Below are positions 1-9,866 of a DNA stretch of 64,000 bases, piece by piece. The notes under the pieces are model-generated. The model saw nothing but the letters and a program-made list of their open reading frames with translations. It was not told the origin of the DNA and did no database searches. Every line of letters begins with the position of its first letter. The first letter of the stretch is position 1. Origin of the DNA: Rhizomucor pusillus (taxonomy: Eukaryota; Mucoromycota; Mucoromycetes; Mucorales; Lichtheimiaceae); the NCBI GenBank assembly GCA_900175165.2, contig FWWN02000175.1:1-64000 (forward strand), read 5' to 3'. A program made the translations under genes and the position numbers.

Positions 1-1
1 C

Positions 2-33
<32 letters not shown>

Positions 34-58
34 ATATGTGCCAGAGGGTCCGAAGACC
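1..58 (-). ncRNA. U6: U6 spliceosomal snRNA, 5' part (runs off the window)
   Basis: Read on the minus strand, this is the 5' half of U6. It opens with a GGTC-TTCG-GACC stem-loop (47-58), passes through AAATTGGAACGATACAGAGA and ends in AGATTAGCATG at base 1. The invariant ACAGAGA box, which pairs with the 5' splice site in the spliceosome, lies at 12-18. The 3' half (U4/U6 pairing region, internal stem-loop, Pol III T-run) is outside the window. The 5' end is inferred from the start of the stem. No intron interrupts the visible part; some fungal U6 genes carry one further 3', which cannot be checked here. Confidence 0.93.
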
Positions 59-88
59 ATGGCACTTGAAGAAATGTCCCCGATTCCC

Positions 89-96
89 CTTTTATA
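89..96 (-). promoter_or_regulatory. TATA box of the U6 gene (Pol III)
   Basis: TATAAAAG on the minus strand, about 31-38 bases upstream of the inferred U6 5' end. This is the spacing expected for the TATA element of Pol III-transcribed U6 genes. Assignment is by position and sequence only. Confidence 0.7.
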
Positions 97-1232
97 CCTG
101 TTTATTTTTTTGTTTTCATGAGCTTGTGGTAACTTTTCACAACCCACAGGCATCTTTGGTACCAAATGAAAGCTTGTCAAATATGTAGACATGGGGCAGT
201 CAAACATGTAAAAAAAAGCCTGTATTTCTGACGGTTGCCATAGCAACAACGACGCACAGACGTCAATTTCGTTGACGCTCCTCCAGGGTCGGACATTTTA
301 CTTGACGTCGTATACCACCGTCAGATTGCTTTCCATAGCAACGCTATATTTTTAGGGTGCAATGGGCAAGTAATAACAAATTCATTGTAATACTTTTAAT
401 GACTCAAATGTTAGAGACCAAGGAAAGCGGTTCAAAGGAGTTTACAGCTAGCAACGTGGCTAGAATCGCTCTGAACAAATTTTTCCTCAATAAATTGTGA
501 CCCTACCAGGCTCGGGACAAAAGTGTCTGAGCATTTGCCATATTCAGCTTGCAGCTACCACTTCGTCCATGCAAAGTTTTAGCTCGCCCGATCATTGTGG
601 TAGTGTAGTGACTATTGTAAAGGAGATTTATGTATGTAGAGACAGATGAGATACAGATGAAATTCATTGAGATCATTGCGCGAGTCTTACAGTGGGTCAT
701 CATGCCCTTTGATACTATTGCTTTGAGAGATCTAAGATTGTTTCTTATTCATTATGGCTACGGTATACAGTTTCTCTCAAGAATAATCTTTCTATTCAGA
801 ATCATCTGAGATGACCGATGCTCATTTACATTTTCCTTTCTCCTTTCAGGCACCACAACCATTGCTAAACATGATATCTATGAATTAAATATTGCTATCC
901 ACCTCTCTCCCGCTCCAACTTGTACTACTATATTGTCTTGGTTAACATTAGGAGAACAGGTATCATTTCTCATATGATTTGCAGCAATATTCTTTTTCTA
1001 TCTTTCTTTCTGACGAGCTGCAGACATGAATACACAAATAACAAGCAGCATTTGATGATGTCCAGTGTATATGTTGATGATGCTAGAAAATGTTTTCAAG
1101 GGACATTGTACTTATTATTACGATACATAGTCTACTGGATTAGTATCGTCTCAGAGCTACTATAAAATGTTCTAGTGTGTGATTTGCATGTGTATAATTG
1201 TTGCTACGAGTGTTTGCAAGCGTGCCTTGCTC
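97..1232. other. Intergenic region between U6 and the SDR pseudogene
   Basis: AT-rich, with only short overlapping frames on both strands. None has a recognisable domain, and no splice pattern joins them into a convincing protein. I see no tRNA-like B box. The first 100-200 bases probably hold the rest of the U6 promoter. Confidence 0.5.
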
Positions 1233-2422
1233 TTAGATCGGGGCGCCTTCGTAGCCAGGAGCCTTTTCCTTCAAAACATTCTCGGTCCATTCCCAGAGTT
1301 CGGCAGCGTTCTTGTCAGACCGGGTATAAGAGTCGCTCTTGGAAAGTTTTCCGAAACGAGCAAAGTATTCACCAGTGAGTTTCTTCTCCTCGATTTCAGG
1401 GCTAGTTGCAATGTATAGTTGAGAAAGTGCACCTTCTTCGTTTGTGATGTATATCAGTTTTTTGCCCAATGTAAACAGGAAAAAATCTAAAGCTGGGCTA
1501 TAGTGACGGTAAAGGTCGCTGGCTACGACACCCGGGTGGTTGCAATTGACATAAATCTAAACATGAACTTGGATATCAATATATCTTGTAGTGGGAATGA
1601 TCAGTCGTTGGATGCATACGCAATTCCCTTGTTTTTCAAGCGCTTTGCAAGCTCACGTGTAAAGAGAATGTTGGCTGCTTTTGACTTGACGTAATGGCCA
1701 GCACCGCTGTTGCTCTGCTCGTCATTGATCCTGTCTAGTTACAAACCTCCATAGAACCTTGCACCATGATGCCCAAAAAAGAGCTCACGTTGATGATACG
1801 GCTTAGGAGTGCTCTTTTCCAGTAACGGAAGAAGAAGCTGCGTCAGATAATAGTGAGATACATGATTGGTGGCGAATTGGAACTCGATACATGAGCGTTG
1901 CAAAGTAAATACTTGTCAGTTTTGGATCGTAGGGCTCAAACTCACCGTCTTTGGACAAGGAATAAGGTGCATTCATAACGCCAGCGTTGTTCATGAGAAT
2001 ATGCAAGTGCTCGTGTCGAACTTTGAACTCATCGGCAAACTTTTTGACTGATGCCAAAGACAAAAGGTCAAGATGTATATATTCCACTTTATCGTTGCCG
2101 GTTTCTTGTTTGATTTCATTCACAACTGCATTTGCCTTTTCTGCATTGCGCGCTGCAACAATGCTGTTATACAAAAAAGGTATGGGTGTACAGCGCCTTG
2201 ATGACCTGGTTTCATACTTACACCTGACAGTTTTCGCGCGCCATCTCCAAGGCGCACACTCTACCTATCTGTGGCAATAAAGAGCTTTTAGCGAAACCAT
2301 CATTAAAATGCAACACTTTAAAGTTTGGCACTTACACCAGTGTTGCTACCGGTGATGATGGCGATTTTTCCTGAAAGGTCCGGAATGTTCTTGAATGTAA
2401 ACTGCTTGCCACTCCAAAACAT
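1233..2422 (-). pseudogene. Decayed short-chain dehydrogenase (retinol dehydrogenase-like)
   Basis: The minus strand encodes a recognisable SDR. It begins MFWSGKQFTF at 2422 with the cofactor motif TGSNTG split by an intron, then LMNNAGVM, QFATNHVSHYYLTQ, the YVKSK catalytic Tyr-x3-Lys, NHPGVV and a C-terminus ending at 1233. The reading frame is broken in several places. The exon ending near 1946 has no matching AG acceptor before the IEFQFATNHV coding; the expected site reads AT. A one-base shift precedes RIINVSS, which holds the catalytic Ser. A further shift and a TAA interrupt the next stretch (about 1735-1800). The junction before IYVNCNHPGVV is also irregular. One GTGAGC..CTAG intron would restore the frame there but deletes the catalytic Ser segment. 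I read this as a pseudogene; clustered assembly errors are the alternative. Confidence 0.7.
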
Positions 2423-2910
2423 GATATAGTTTACCGAAACTGTGCGATCGTCCAAGGCGGTTTGAGAGCCGTTTTAATGTTGCTGTCTGCGATACCGACT
2501 TGCCAACATTGGACGATGATCTGTCATGCTAATTTCGGAAACAGTACATCATCCCATCTTTTTGTCTTTTACGATTTCTCCACCGCTCAGGGAGACCATT
2601 TATGTCATGTCAATCGTCTTAAAACTTCCATCAGGCATGAATTTTACATAATACAAAAGGATCAAATCAAGAGCGCCGCAAATGCGTAACGCGAAAGAAC
2701 TTCAGCTATCTCCAGTTCTGTGCCGCTGTTCCCTATAGAACAATATATTGATTAATCGGAGCCAATCTACGGAGTAATCGGCAGCTGTACTAATCGTATT
2801 GGGCATTTACGGCTTAGCAATGGTACAAATCAGTATATCTTGCACGCAATTGAACTTCTTTCATTATTATTCCCACCAGCGATAAATTAAATTAAACCAG
2901 ATTATCAGCG

Positions 2911-3201
2911 TTAAATCCTGAGCCTCCCGGCCGCAGCGTGACAATGGCACTCGCTATTCATAACTTCTTCCAAGTACGTTACAGCGTAGTACTGTACATC
3001 ATTCTTATCTGCATCCTTCTCGCTTCTCACGGACGATTTGTTCCTGCTTGAACTCTCAGCTGCAAAAGATACCAACGGACCTACTTGTTGATTTTGCACA
3101 TTTTGCGAACCCTAGAAATGATACCCGTAGCACTGAGTCGCCAACGGAGATTCTTATACCTTGCACTTCTTTCTGTGTGGTAGGGGGATGGGGCCTTTCA
3201 T
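2911..3201 (-). CDS. Possible small two-exon protein, unknown
   Basis: A weak candidate. An ATG at 3201 opens a 14-codon exon (3160-3201) ending in AAG before GTATAAG. After an intron closing in TTTCTAG, a 67-codon exon (2911-3111) continues in the same phase to a stop, for 80 residues in total. The product would be Q/N-rich, then Ser-rich, with a short acidic stretch and a Cys-His tail. It has no domain I recognise. The only support is phase-compatible canonical splice signals and lack of internal stops, which can arise by chance at this length. Confidence 0.2.
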
Positions 3202-4171
3202 TCATCTATCCCTTTGTATTTTTTAATTTTCCTGATTAGCCGGTAGAGCAGACCAATTATGCTAAAGCAATTTGTTTGCTTGAACTAACGTATCAGCAAC
3301 ATTTTCACATGGCTTGCTCGTATATTTTCAAATAGTACATCGTTTAATTTTTCTCATCTGCTTAAAATTCACGTTGATGAAAAGGAAGTTGTGCAGACTA
3401 GTGATGGTACTAAATCTTTCGACTTGCAAAGATGGGATAGAAGATGTACGATTGTGATGCGTCAAAGACTGGATACTGATCCGCGTAGATTACTGCTTGT
3501 TGATATTTTGAAAGTCGACATATCTACTATCCGAGATAGGTTTATGTGCGTGAGCAGTACAAGTGACGTTGGTGATAGTTAAAGCATTCCTGATCTGTAG
3601 TCTTTGATAACCCAAGGAGATTACAGTGTTACACTGCAAAAGAAAAAAATCAGAGCTATCTACATGTACATTGTCACGCGCTTGTGGATCCTTCATTCAT
3701 TGTGATAGCCTTAAACTGAATGCCACACTCGCTGGTCTATCCAGCTAAAAATACTTCAAGTCAGACTGAACGTACAACTGTGCTATTGCTAGGATACCCA
3801 GAGTAATACGTGATCTTGTTCCTTGTCTATAATTTAGAAAAAACTCATGCATGATGAATTTACCGGCAGATATGCAGCAAAGCCCCGTCGCCAGACGCGT
3901 GCCTGAAATAGAGAAAGCAGTATTTCTTTTAAACACACCAAACAGTACCACCATTGGTTCCCCTTCAAACCAGTTCTGATCAATCCAAGACCTGTTGTTT
4001 GCAACGCTTTGTTGTCAAGTTTTTAGATAGACAAAAGGCACAAAAAAAGAGACAAATGCACAAAAATGGCGAAAGCAAGTCTCCGTTACGGACACCCCCT
4101 TTATTTCAATAAAGAGAAAATGAAAACTCCCAGCGTTTTTTCTTTTTCTTTTTCTTTTCTTTCGTTTCCAA
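3202..4171. other. Intergenic, upstream of ATG22
   Basis: No coding region I can support. A pyrimidine-rich stretch (TTTTTCTTTTTC-like) just before 4172 looks like the leader of the downstream gene. An isolated ACGCGT at 3895-3900 is probably chance. Confidence 0.4.
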
Positions 4172-6213
4172 ATGTCGTGGCGCAAAAGGCTATTTGCCAA
4201 TCCTTTCAATACCGATACTGCTGATGATGACGAGAAGCAATTATCAAAAGAACATGGTCCTGAAACCTACAAGGCAGTAACTCGACAGCCACCGGCGACG
4301 AGAGGGGAACTCTGGGGCTACTACCTATATTACAACGGTGTAAGATTGGGTCCTTTGCTCCCTTTTCGCAAAAGAATTCACAAACGTAGGACAATGGTTA
4401 CACAATCTTTGGTTACATGCCGACCATCCTGCAAATCCTGGCATATCGCGGAGGGTTTGATCCATCCAACGGAACAAAATGTGATCTTCAGAACGCCTTG
4501 AAACCATGTAATGTTCGCTGGATGAACGTCGAGAATGGTATACCGGTATCTTCAATGATGCTCTATGTCCAAGCAATTTCCTTTTCCATTCAGTTCCTGC
4601 TGTTTACAACATTTGGAAGCTTGGCAGATTATGGGCGTTGGAATAGACACATTCTCCTTATTGCAACCGTGATAGGATGTGCTTCTCAGATTGTGCCGAT
4701 TGCTCTTGTTGACGACGATGGTTCCCACTGGGGGGCCATGATGGGTATATTCATTGTAGCGTTAATATCCTACGGTACCTCGCTCGTCTTTTTTGCAGCC
4801 GCTTTCCCTAATCTAAGGTACAAAGAATCGAACAACAAATGTAAAATGGTACGGCTCCTAATGATCCCTTCTATTATTCTCAGTGACAACTTGCCTGTCG
4901 TGAGGAAAGCTCGTCTAACATTGCCCAAAGAGCAAGCTATCCAAGTTGTGGAGTTTTGGCGAAACCATGTTTCAGCTATTTCGACGACATTTTCCAACAT
5001 TGGATTCTTAATACTATCTGGCAAGTTGTTAACCGTGATTTCGTATGCTTTCAGTTGATAACGCCCCAGTTAGGTGTCTTATCTGGGGTATCCTTTCTTC
5101 CATGGGCTGGCAAATACGATTTCCCACCTGACACCGACCCAACGCTCGGCAATGCACCGATATTCAACTTTATATCAACCGTTGTTTGCGGTGCATTTTG
5201 GGCAGTGAATGCCATTCCATACTTTCTGCTCCAACCGCGCGGTCGTCAAGGACTACCGTTGCCAAAGAACGAGAGTCACATTACGATAGGATGGAAATCG
5301 ATTATCATGGCTTTAAAGTATGTGAGCAAAATATCATATATGGATTGTGGAATGCATTCAATCAACTCCAAAAAATAGGGAAATCCGCAAGCTGAGATAC
5401 TCATTCATGTATATCGTGTCATATTTCATGTTCTCGGACGCTATATCTACGATTAACCAAATGACATCCATTATCCAAGGCGAGGTCGTCAGTTTCTCAG
5501 CGCAGCTACTTACTTTATATGGTCTCATTACCGCGATTACATCAATCATGGGATGTCTACTGTTTTTGTGGATACAGAAACAATTCAAGGTCAAGACCAA
5601 GACGAATCTGCTCATAATCATTGTCACAACTGCGATCGTTCCTATCTGGGGATGCTTTGGCATTAGCATGGATAACTTTGGTCTCAAGGTAACACTCAAA
5701 TTTTCAAAACAGGGATAGCAAGATGTAATATAATTGTTTCACTAATTACCCGATGCTTTAGACTCCATGGGAGATGTGGGTGTTTTCAGTCTGGTCGGGA
5801 TTGTTCACTGCACCGATATGGGCCTGGCAACAGACAATGTTAGCTGAATTGATCCCCAAGGGCAAGGAAAATCTATTCTTTGGATTATTCGGTGTTGTGA
5901 ACAAAGCCTCCTCGTAAGTTACCACCAGTTTTGTGGCACCTGCTTGTTGAAACCTACTGACTGAACAAAAAGATGGATCGGACCCGTCGTGGTGGGAGCC
6001 ATTTCTCAGGCTACCGGTAACATCTGGACCGGGTGGCCGTTTGTGCTCGGATTATTTGTTGTTGCCACCGCCATTCTACTCTTCATTGACGTCGACAAGG
6101 CCAAGGAGGCAGTGCGACAATATGAATTGGAACACGAACAGATGGAGCAGGACTCCGCAACTGCCAAATATTTGGCATCTCAAGATGTAAAAGTAGAAGA
6201 ATACAAAAAATAA
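4172..6213 (+). CDS. ATG22: Autophagy-related protein 22-like, vacuolar amino acid effluxer
   Basis: MFS-type membrane protein of the Atg22 family, which releases amino acids from the vacuole lumen after autophagic breakdown. Exons: 4172-4339, 4390-4817, 4884-5020, 5074-5317, 5379-5688, 5762-5913, 5973-6213; all phases agree and give 559 residues. The family's ELWGYYLYYNG entry motif lies near residue 50. About a dozen hydrophobic helices follow, including ISTTFSNIGFL and a conserved WIGPVVVGAISQATGN near the end. The tail is hydrophilic and acidic. The third intron (5021-5073) has a GC donor, GCAAGT; no GT donor keeps the frame. The start is the first ATG after a pyrimidine-rich leader. Atg22 identity is firm at family level; vacuolar location is from family knowledge. 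Confidence 0.85.
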
Positions 6214-7178
6214 CTGATGTGCGTCATGATAGACTGGAAAATCACGAGTTTACCTTCGCATATGTACCCTAGCTTTAGCACTGCATAAACCTAGGAGAAA
6301 AAATAAAAGATGAATAAGAACATGGAGAAAAGGCTAATGTGGCTGATGATGTTGAGCTTCGCGTCACCGACAAGTCGACATTTTTTCTTCCCTTTTTGCC
6401 ACGTTTCTGCATTCGTTTGGATTGTCAGTTACTTGCTCCGGCTGCAGATGCAATTGAGTCTCTTGCTCCGTTTCAATGTCGCGTGGATGCGCACCATGTG
6501 GTCTAAAGCCGGGCTACAACGCTATTTTGTATCTTACAATTCTTCTATCAGGTGGATCAGCGCAAAAGGAAACCTGCACAAATACGGTTACCGCAATGAT
6601 GCAATGGAACACTTTATTGATGTCTCACGATGGTAAAGTGCCTGCGGGTCATGGGAAAAACGGTGCAGTGTAGCTCTATCACATCGATTTTAAGATCCGG
6701 GGTCCTGGGTAACCAAATTCTTGCCATAGCTCGATAAGGATCAATGAAGTGGTAGTTACTCTCCCGGGGATTTCTTGCACACGAGAATGTGTCTGTTGTA
6801 CCAAAGTCTGTGGAAGAAATAAGCTCCGGATTGGTATGTCACAGGTAGGAGAATCGGAGCCAGGATGTTTCTACCAAGAGCACTAAATGGGCTTTTTTGT
6901 ATTCCGTTGGTGACACCTGCAACAGAACCCTCTAGCTGATCGACGCCCGCCCTATTGGCCAATTGGAACGTCCTCGACGATCCTATCTGTTCGAAAGAAA
7001 ATCAAGGGAGAGCAAGAGGATTAAATGTCTCTCCGATGAAATGGACCTATTGACATTTCTGGCCAACGTGTTTCGCTTGGCAATGATGCGAGACAGTTTA
7101 AAAATAATTACAACGGATTAGCTGCACCTAAAAGGCGGGGAGACCAAGGCAATGTGTGTGATCAGTCACAAAAGAGAC
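6214..7178. other. Intergenic, ATG22 to SWIRM gene
   Basis: No gene I can support. A minus-strand frame at 6756-6962 could be a terminal exon because a CAG acceptor precedes it, but no first exon or domain is evident. Confidence 0.35.
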
Positions 7179-7186
7179 TATAAAAA
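7179..7186 (+). promoter_or_regulatory. TATA box of the SWIRM gene
   Basis: TATAAAAA about 100 bases upstream of the ATG at 7280, followed by a long C/T-rich leader, the usual architecture of strong fungal promoters. Assigned by position only. Confidence 0.5.
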
Positions 7187-7279
7187 ATGGCACTATTCTT
7201 TATCCTATCGCTGCTTCTATTCCAAACTTTCTGCAGCATTCTTTTTTTTCCTTTCCACCTTCTTCCTCTCCATTAAACA

Positions 7280-8371
7280 ATGATAATCCATCCCAAAGCG
7301 GGTCCTGCCCCTGATCTTGCTTATCCGGATTCTCCGCGGGTTATCATAAGTGAGGATCACCCTGCTACGCTTCCATCTGGACAGAGGCGCAAAGAAGCAG
7401 CTACCTTACATAACCGATTGATGCGCTCAGAATATTCAAATGCACTTATCGTTCCAATTAATTGGTCATTCTCGGGCAAGACCGTCTCTGTGCCATGTAC
7501 TCCACCACCGTCTTCACTTTCACAAGCAACGATTTCCTCCTCCAATGGCCCGAGCCACTGTCAAGACCGTACACCAAGCCCAACAAGGTCGCAGGAGGCA
7601 TTGACAGTGCCCCGCAAATCCCCTTCCCCTCAGCCTCACCGACGAAAAAGTATACCAAAGCGCGCTCCTGAACCCGATACCCACCGTACTTGCTATTCTT
7701 CCTATACCATCAGTGATGCTGACTGGGAAGATTTTGTCCGAGTACTGACTCGAAAGCCGAAAGCAAAACATGCAGAAGCAGCAGCAGCGGCAGCGGCACA
7801 GTCACCCAGTGAAAAGAAACCATCAGATATTACGCTTGCCAAGCCTAAAGACAAAATTCGCAAACGACAACGTGGCTCTTTGGGTTCCACATCAGGCACC
7901 AATTACAAAAAAGTCAAGGCCGGCGCGACATTGACTAGCAGGAAAGCACAGTCTACCGCTGCAGTAATGAGCTGCTACAAGAATGTCGACCTCTCAGTAT
8001 CCGACGAGGAAGCGTTTCGAGACTATCCGGACTGGTGTCCTCAGCTTTGCGTATTTGATAACAAGGAAAATTGGCACGTAGATTGGACCTCAAATTCAGG
8101 TCCCTTGGCTCTTGAAGGTTTAGAGTACTTTGATCTTTTGCATCCTGGGGAAGCACACGTTGCTTCCACGATGCGGCTCTCGCCGGAGCAGTTTTTGCGA
8201 TCCAAACGAGCGCTAATCCTGGCGGCCAAACAATTTCACAACGACAAAGTTCCGTTTCGCAAATCAGATGCTCAGAAGCTCTGCCGTATAGATGTGAACA
8301 AAACAAGCACTCTCTGGCATTACTTTGGCAAGCTCGGCTGGCTTGGGCCCGACTGGCAAGATACCGAGTGA
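7280..8371 (+). CDS. SWIRM domain protein (Fun19/Laf-like)
   Basis: Single-exon gene of 363 residues. The first 250 or so residues are Pro/Ser/Lys-rich and probably disordered, with an eight-residue alanine tract and several basic clusters resembling nuclear localisation signals. The last 90 form a SWIRM domain: LHPGEAHVASTMRLSPEQFL, then KSDAQKLCRIDVNKTSTLWH and a final FGKLGWLGP. SWIRM domains are small helical modules of chromatin proteins such as Swi3, Rsc8 and LSD1. Stand-alone fungal versions include S. cerevisiae Fun19/YOR338W and the S. pombe Laf proteins linked to the Clr6 deacetylase. A nuclear chromatin role is inferred from the domain. A TATA box and pyrimidine-rich leader support the start. 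Confidence 0.82.
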   Translation: MIIHPKAGPAPDLAYPDSPRVIISEDHPATLPSGQRRKEAATLHNRLMRSEYSNALIVPINWSFSGKTVSVPCTPPPSSLSQATISSSNGPSHCQDRTPSPTRSQEALTVPRKSPSPQPHRRKSIPKRAPEPDTHRTCYSSYTISDADWEDFVRVLTRKPKAKHAEAAAAAAAQSPSEKKPSDITLAKPKDKIRKRQRGSLGSTSGTNYKKVKAGATLTSRKAQSTAAVMSCYKNVDLSVSDEEAFRDYPDWCPQLCVFDNKENWHVDWTSNSGPLALEGLEYFDLLHPGEAHVASTMRLSPEQFLRSKRALILAAKQFHNDKVPFRKSDAQKLCRIDVNKTSTLWHYFGKLGWLGPDWQDTE

Positions 8372-8577
8372 TATTTGTACATAATTGTTTCCTCATTGCA
8401 CCGTTATTTCTATGCTCCCCGCCGTATCCATTCCATTCCAAACATGTCTCTTTAATTGACACTTATTTTCCGTAAAAATAGTTTACTTGGTACATCCCGG
8501 TACTCAATGCTTGGCAACCTTATTTTTTCTTACAGCAGAGTGGTACAAAGTGCGCTCCAAGGTCCCTTTTAGTGATC

Positions 8578-8866
8578 ACAGTGATTTGCGTTTGAAAATG
8601 TAAAGATTGGAAGGACCAAATCCAGTTTTGGGATGTGTCACTGCAAAATCATAGAGAGCAGTGTAAAGCTCTTCTTATCTCATCCTACCCTGATTAAAAT
8701 TACGGTAGCTCCCTTCATTTTGACTAGGCAACTTAGGCGAAACTGTTCAAAAAAAAAGTTGAATTTGCATCGCATCTTTACAGGTTTCAATTGATCACTG
8801 AAAATTTACACTGCTCTCTATGAATTTGCAGTGACACATCCCAAAATTGGATTTGCAAATCACTGT
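8578..8866. repeat. Inverted-repeat element (MITE-like foldback)
   Basis: The left arm (ACAGTGATTTGC at 8578-8589, then 8618-8667) is matched in inverted orientation by the right arm (8805-8866). The inner arms agree over about 50 bases with two mismatches, including GGGATGTGTCACTGCAAA and ATAGAGAGCAGTGTAAA. The outer 12 bases match ACAGTGATTTGC exactly. The left arm has about 28 extra bases between outer and inner blocks. The loop of about 137 bases has no coding potential. The structure suits a non-autonomous terminal-inverted-repeat element or a long foldback. No clear target-site duplication is seen. Confidence 0.75.
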
Positions 8867-9852
8867 ATTGACGGAAATACGGGTGCATGACAGTACATGA
8901 ACCTTCGTAGGAGCGGTTGCAGAACATGACACAGCTAGATGGAAACTTTTACCACATTTGCAACGCACCAACAACGTTCTCTTGCATAATTATCTGATCA
9001 AAATTACTGATAGCTGTTCCTTTTAAAACATGCCAAGCTTTTTTCCCTTTCTTTTTCGCTTGCGAAGTATTCCAGGAAGAAGTTTCTCGAGCGCTATCCT
9101 AATTACCAGGGACGCCAAGCTCGATCTGTATCATCTACGGCTACACCAAGTTCGCGTGGACAGAATTTACATATTGCGTATGTTACACGCACGAAACCGT
9201 ACACTGATTCACATCTCGCAGCCATGTACTCTTTTGATACTCATCATGAGGTCCGACGTTGACCACTATTCCGCGGGAACAATTGACATCGGAAAAAGAC
9301 TTGGGAAACAATGCACACCATGAATGAGATGATGATCGACTGCTCCAATGCCATATGGCATCACGGGAGCTTGAAGAATGTAAGGATTTGCAATTGAACA
9401 AAGTAGAATAGGGAAGTAGAAACAAGGGAGTGTCAATGGTCTCAGAAAGACGCTAACCATAACTTTAAGAGAGATCCACTCCCGACTGAACTTTTGCAGC
9501 AGTTTTGGGCTTTAACATACGCAAAGCTCATGTGAGCGCCTGTGTTCATTGGCTAATACAGTACCTTGTCGCTGTAAAAGACGGGATGATGTGATACCGA
9601 CCGTTCTTGTGGTTAATGATATCTCAGCAAATTAATGATATGGCTTTGGCAAATATCAACATTAATAGCATCGTCAAATCGACGTGCACCTATGAATAAA
9701 GTCCTAATACAAATATGCGCTTTTAATATCAATAGCTATGCAAAAGGCGGTAGACAGTGGAGAAAATCCCAAGTGGCTTGACGGACTCGGAATCGGTACT
9801 GCCCTTCCCATCCGTGGAGCGCGCGGCGAACCCGCGTTTCGTTTTCGTTTGG
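8867..9852. other. Intergenic upstream of POL12
   Basis: Short open frames (for example 9030-9323 on plus) lack recognisable motifs. I find nothing else supportable. The last 100 bases are G/C-richer than the flank and probably form the POL12 promoter. Confidence 0.4.
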
Positions 9853-9858
9853 ACGCGT
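9853..9858. promoter_or_regulatory. MluI cell-cycle box (ACGCGT) before POL12
   Basis: Palindromic ACGCGT 8 bases upstream of the chosen POL12 ATG, in a CG-rich patch. In yeasts MCB sites drive G1/S expression of DNA replication genes including polymerase alpha subunits. Whether this fungus has an MBF-type reader is inference. Confidence 0.45.
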
Positions 9859-9866
9859 TCGCGACA

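Noticed and set aside
2911..3201. Treating the small two-exon candidate as a confident gene
   Set aside because: Only phase-compatible splice sites support it; kept as a low-confidence feature, not a finding.
7953..8462. Long minus-strand frame opposite the SWIRM gene
   Set aside because: It is the complement of a well-supported SWIRM domain and has no motif of its own.
9738..9866. N-terminal extension of POL12 from an upstream in-frame ATG
   Set aside because: The 598-residue length from 9867 equals the family norm, and the extension contains an ACGCGT box typical of the promoter.
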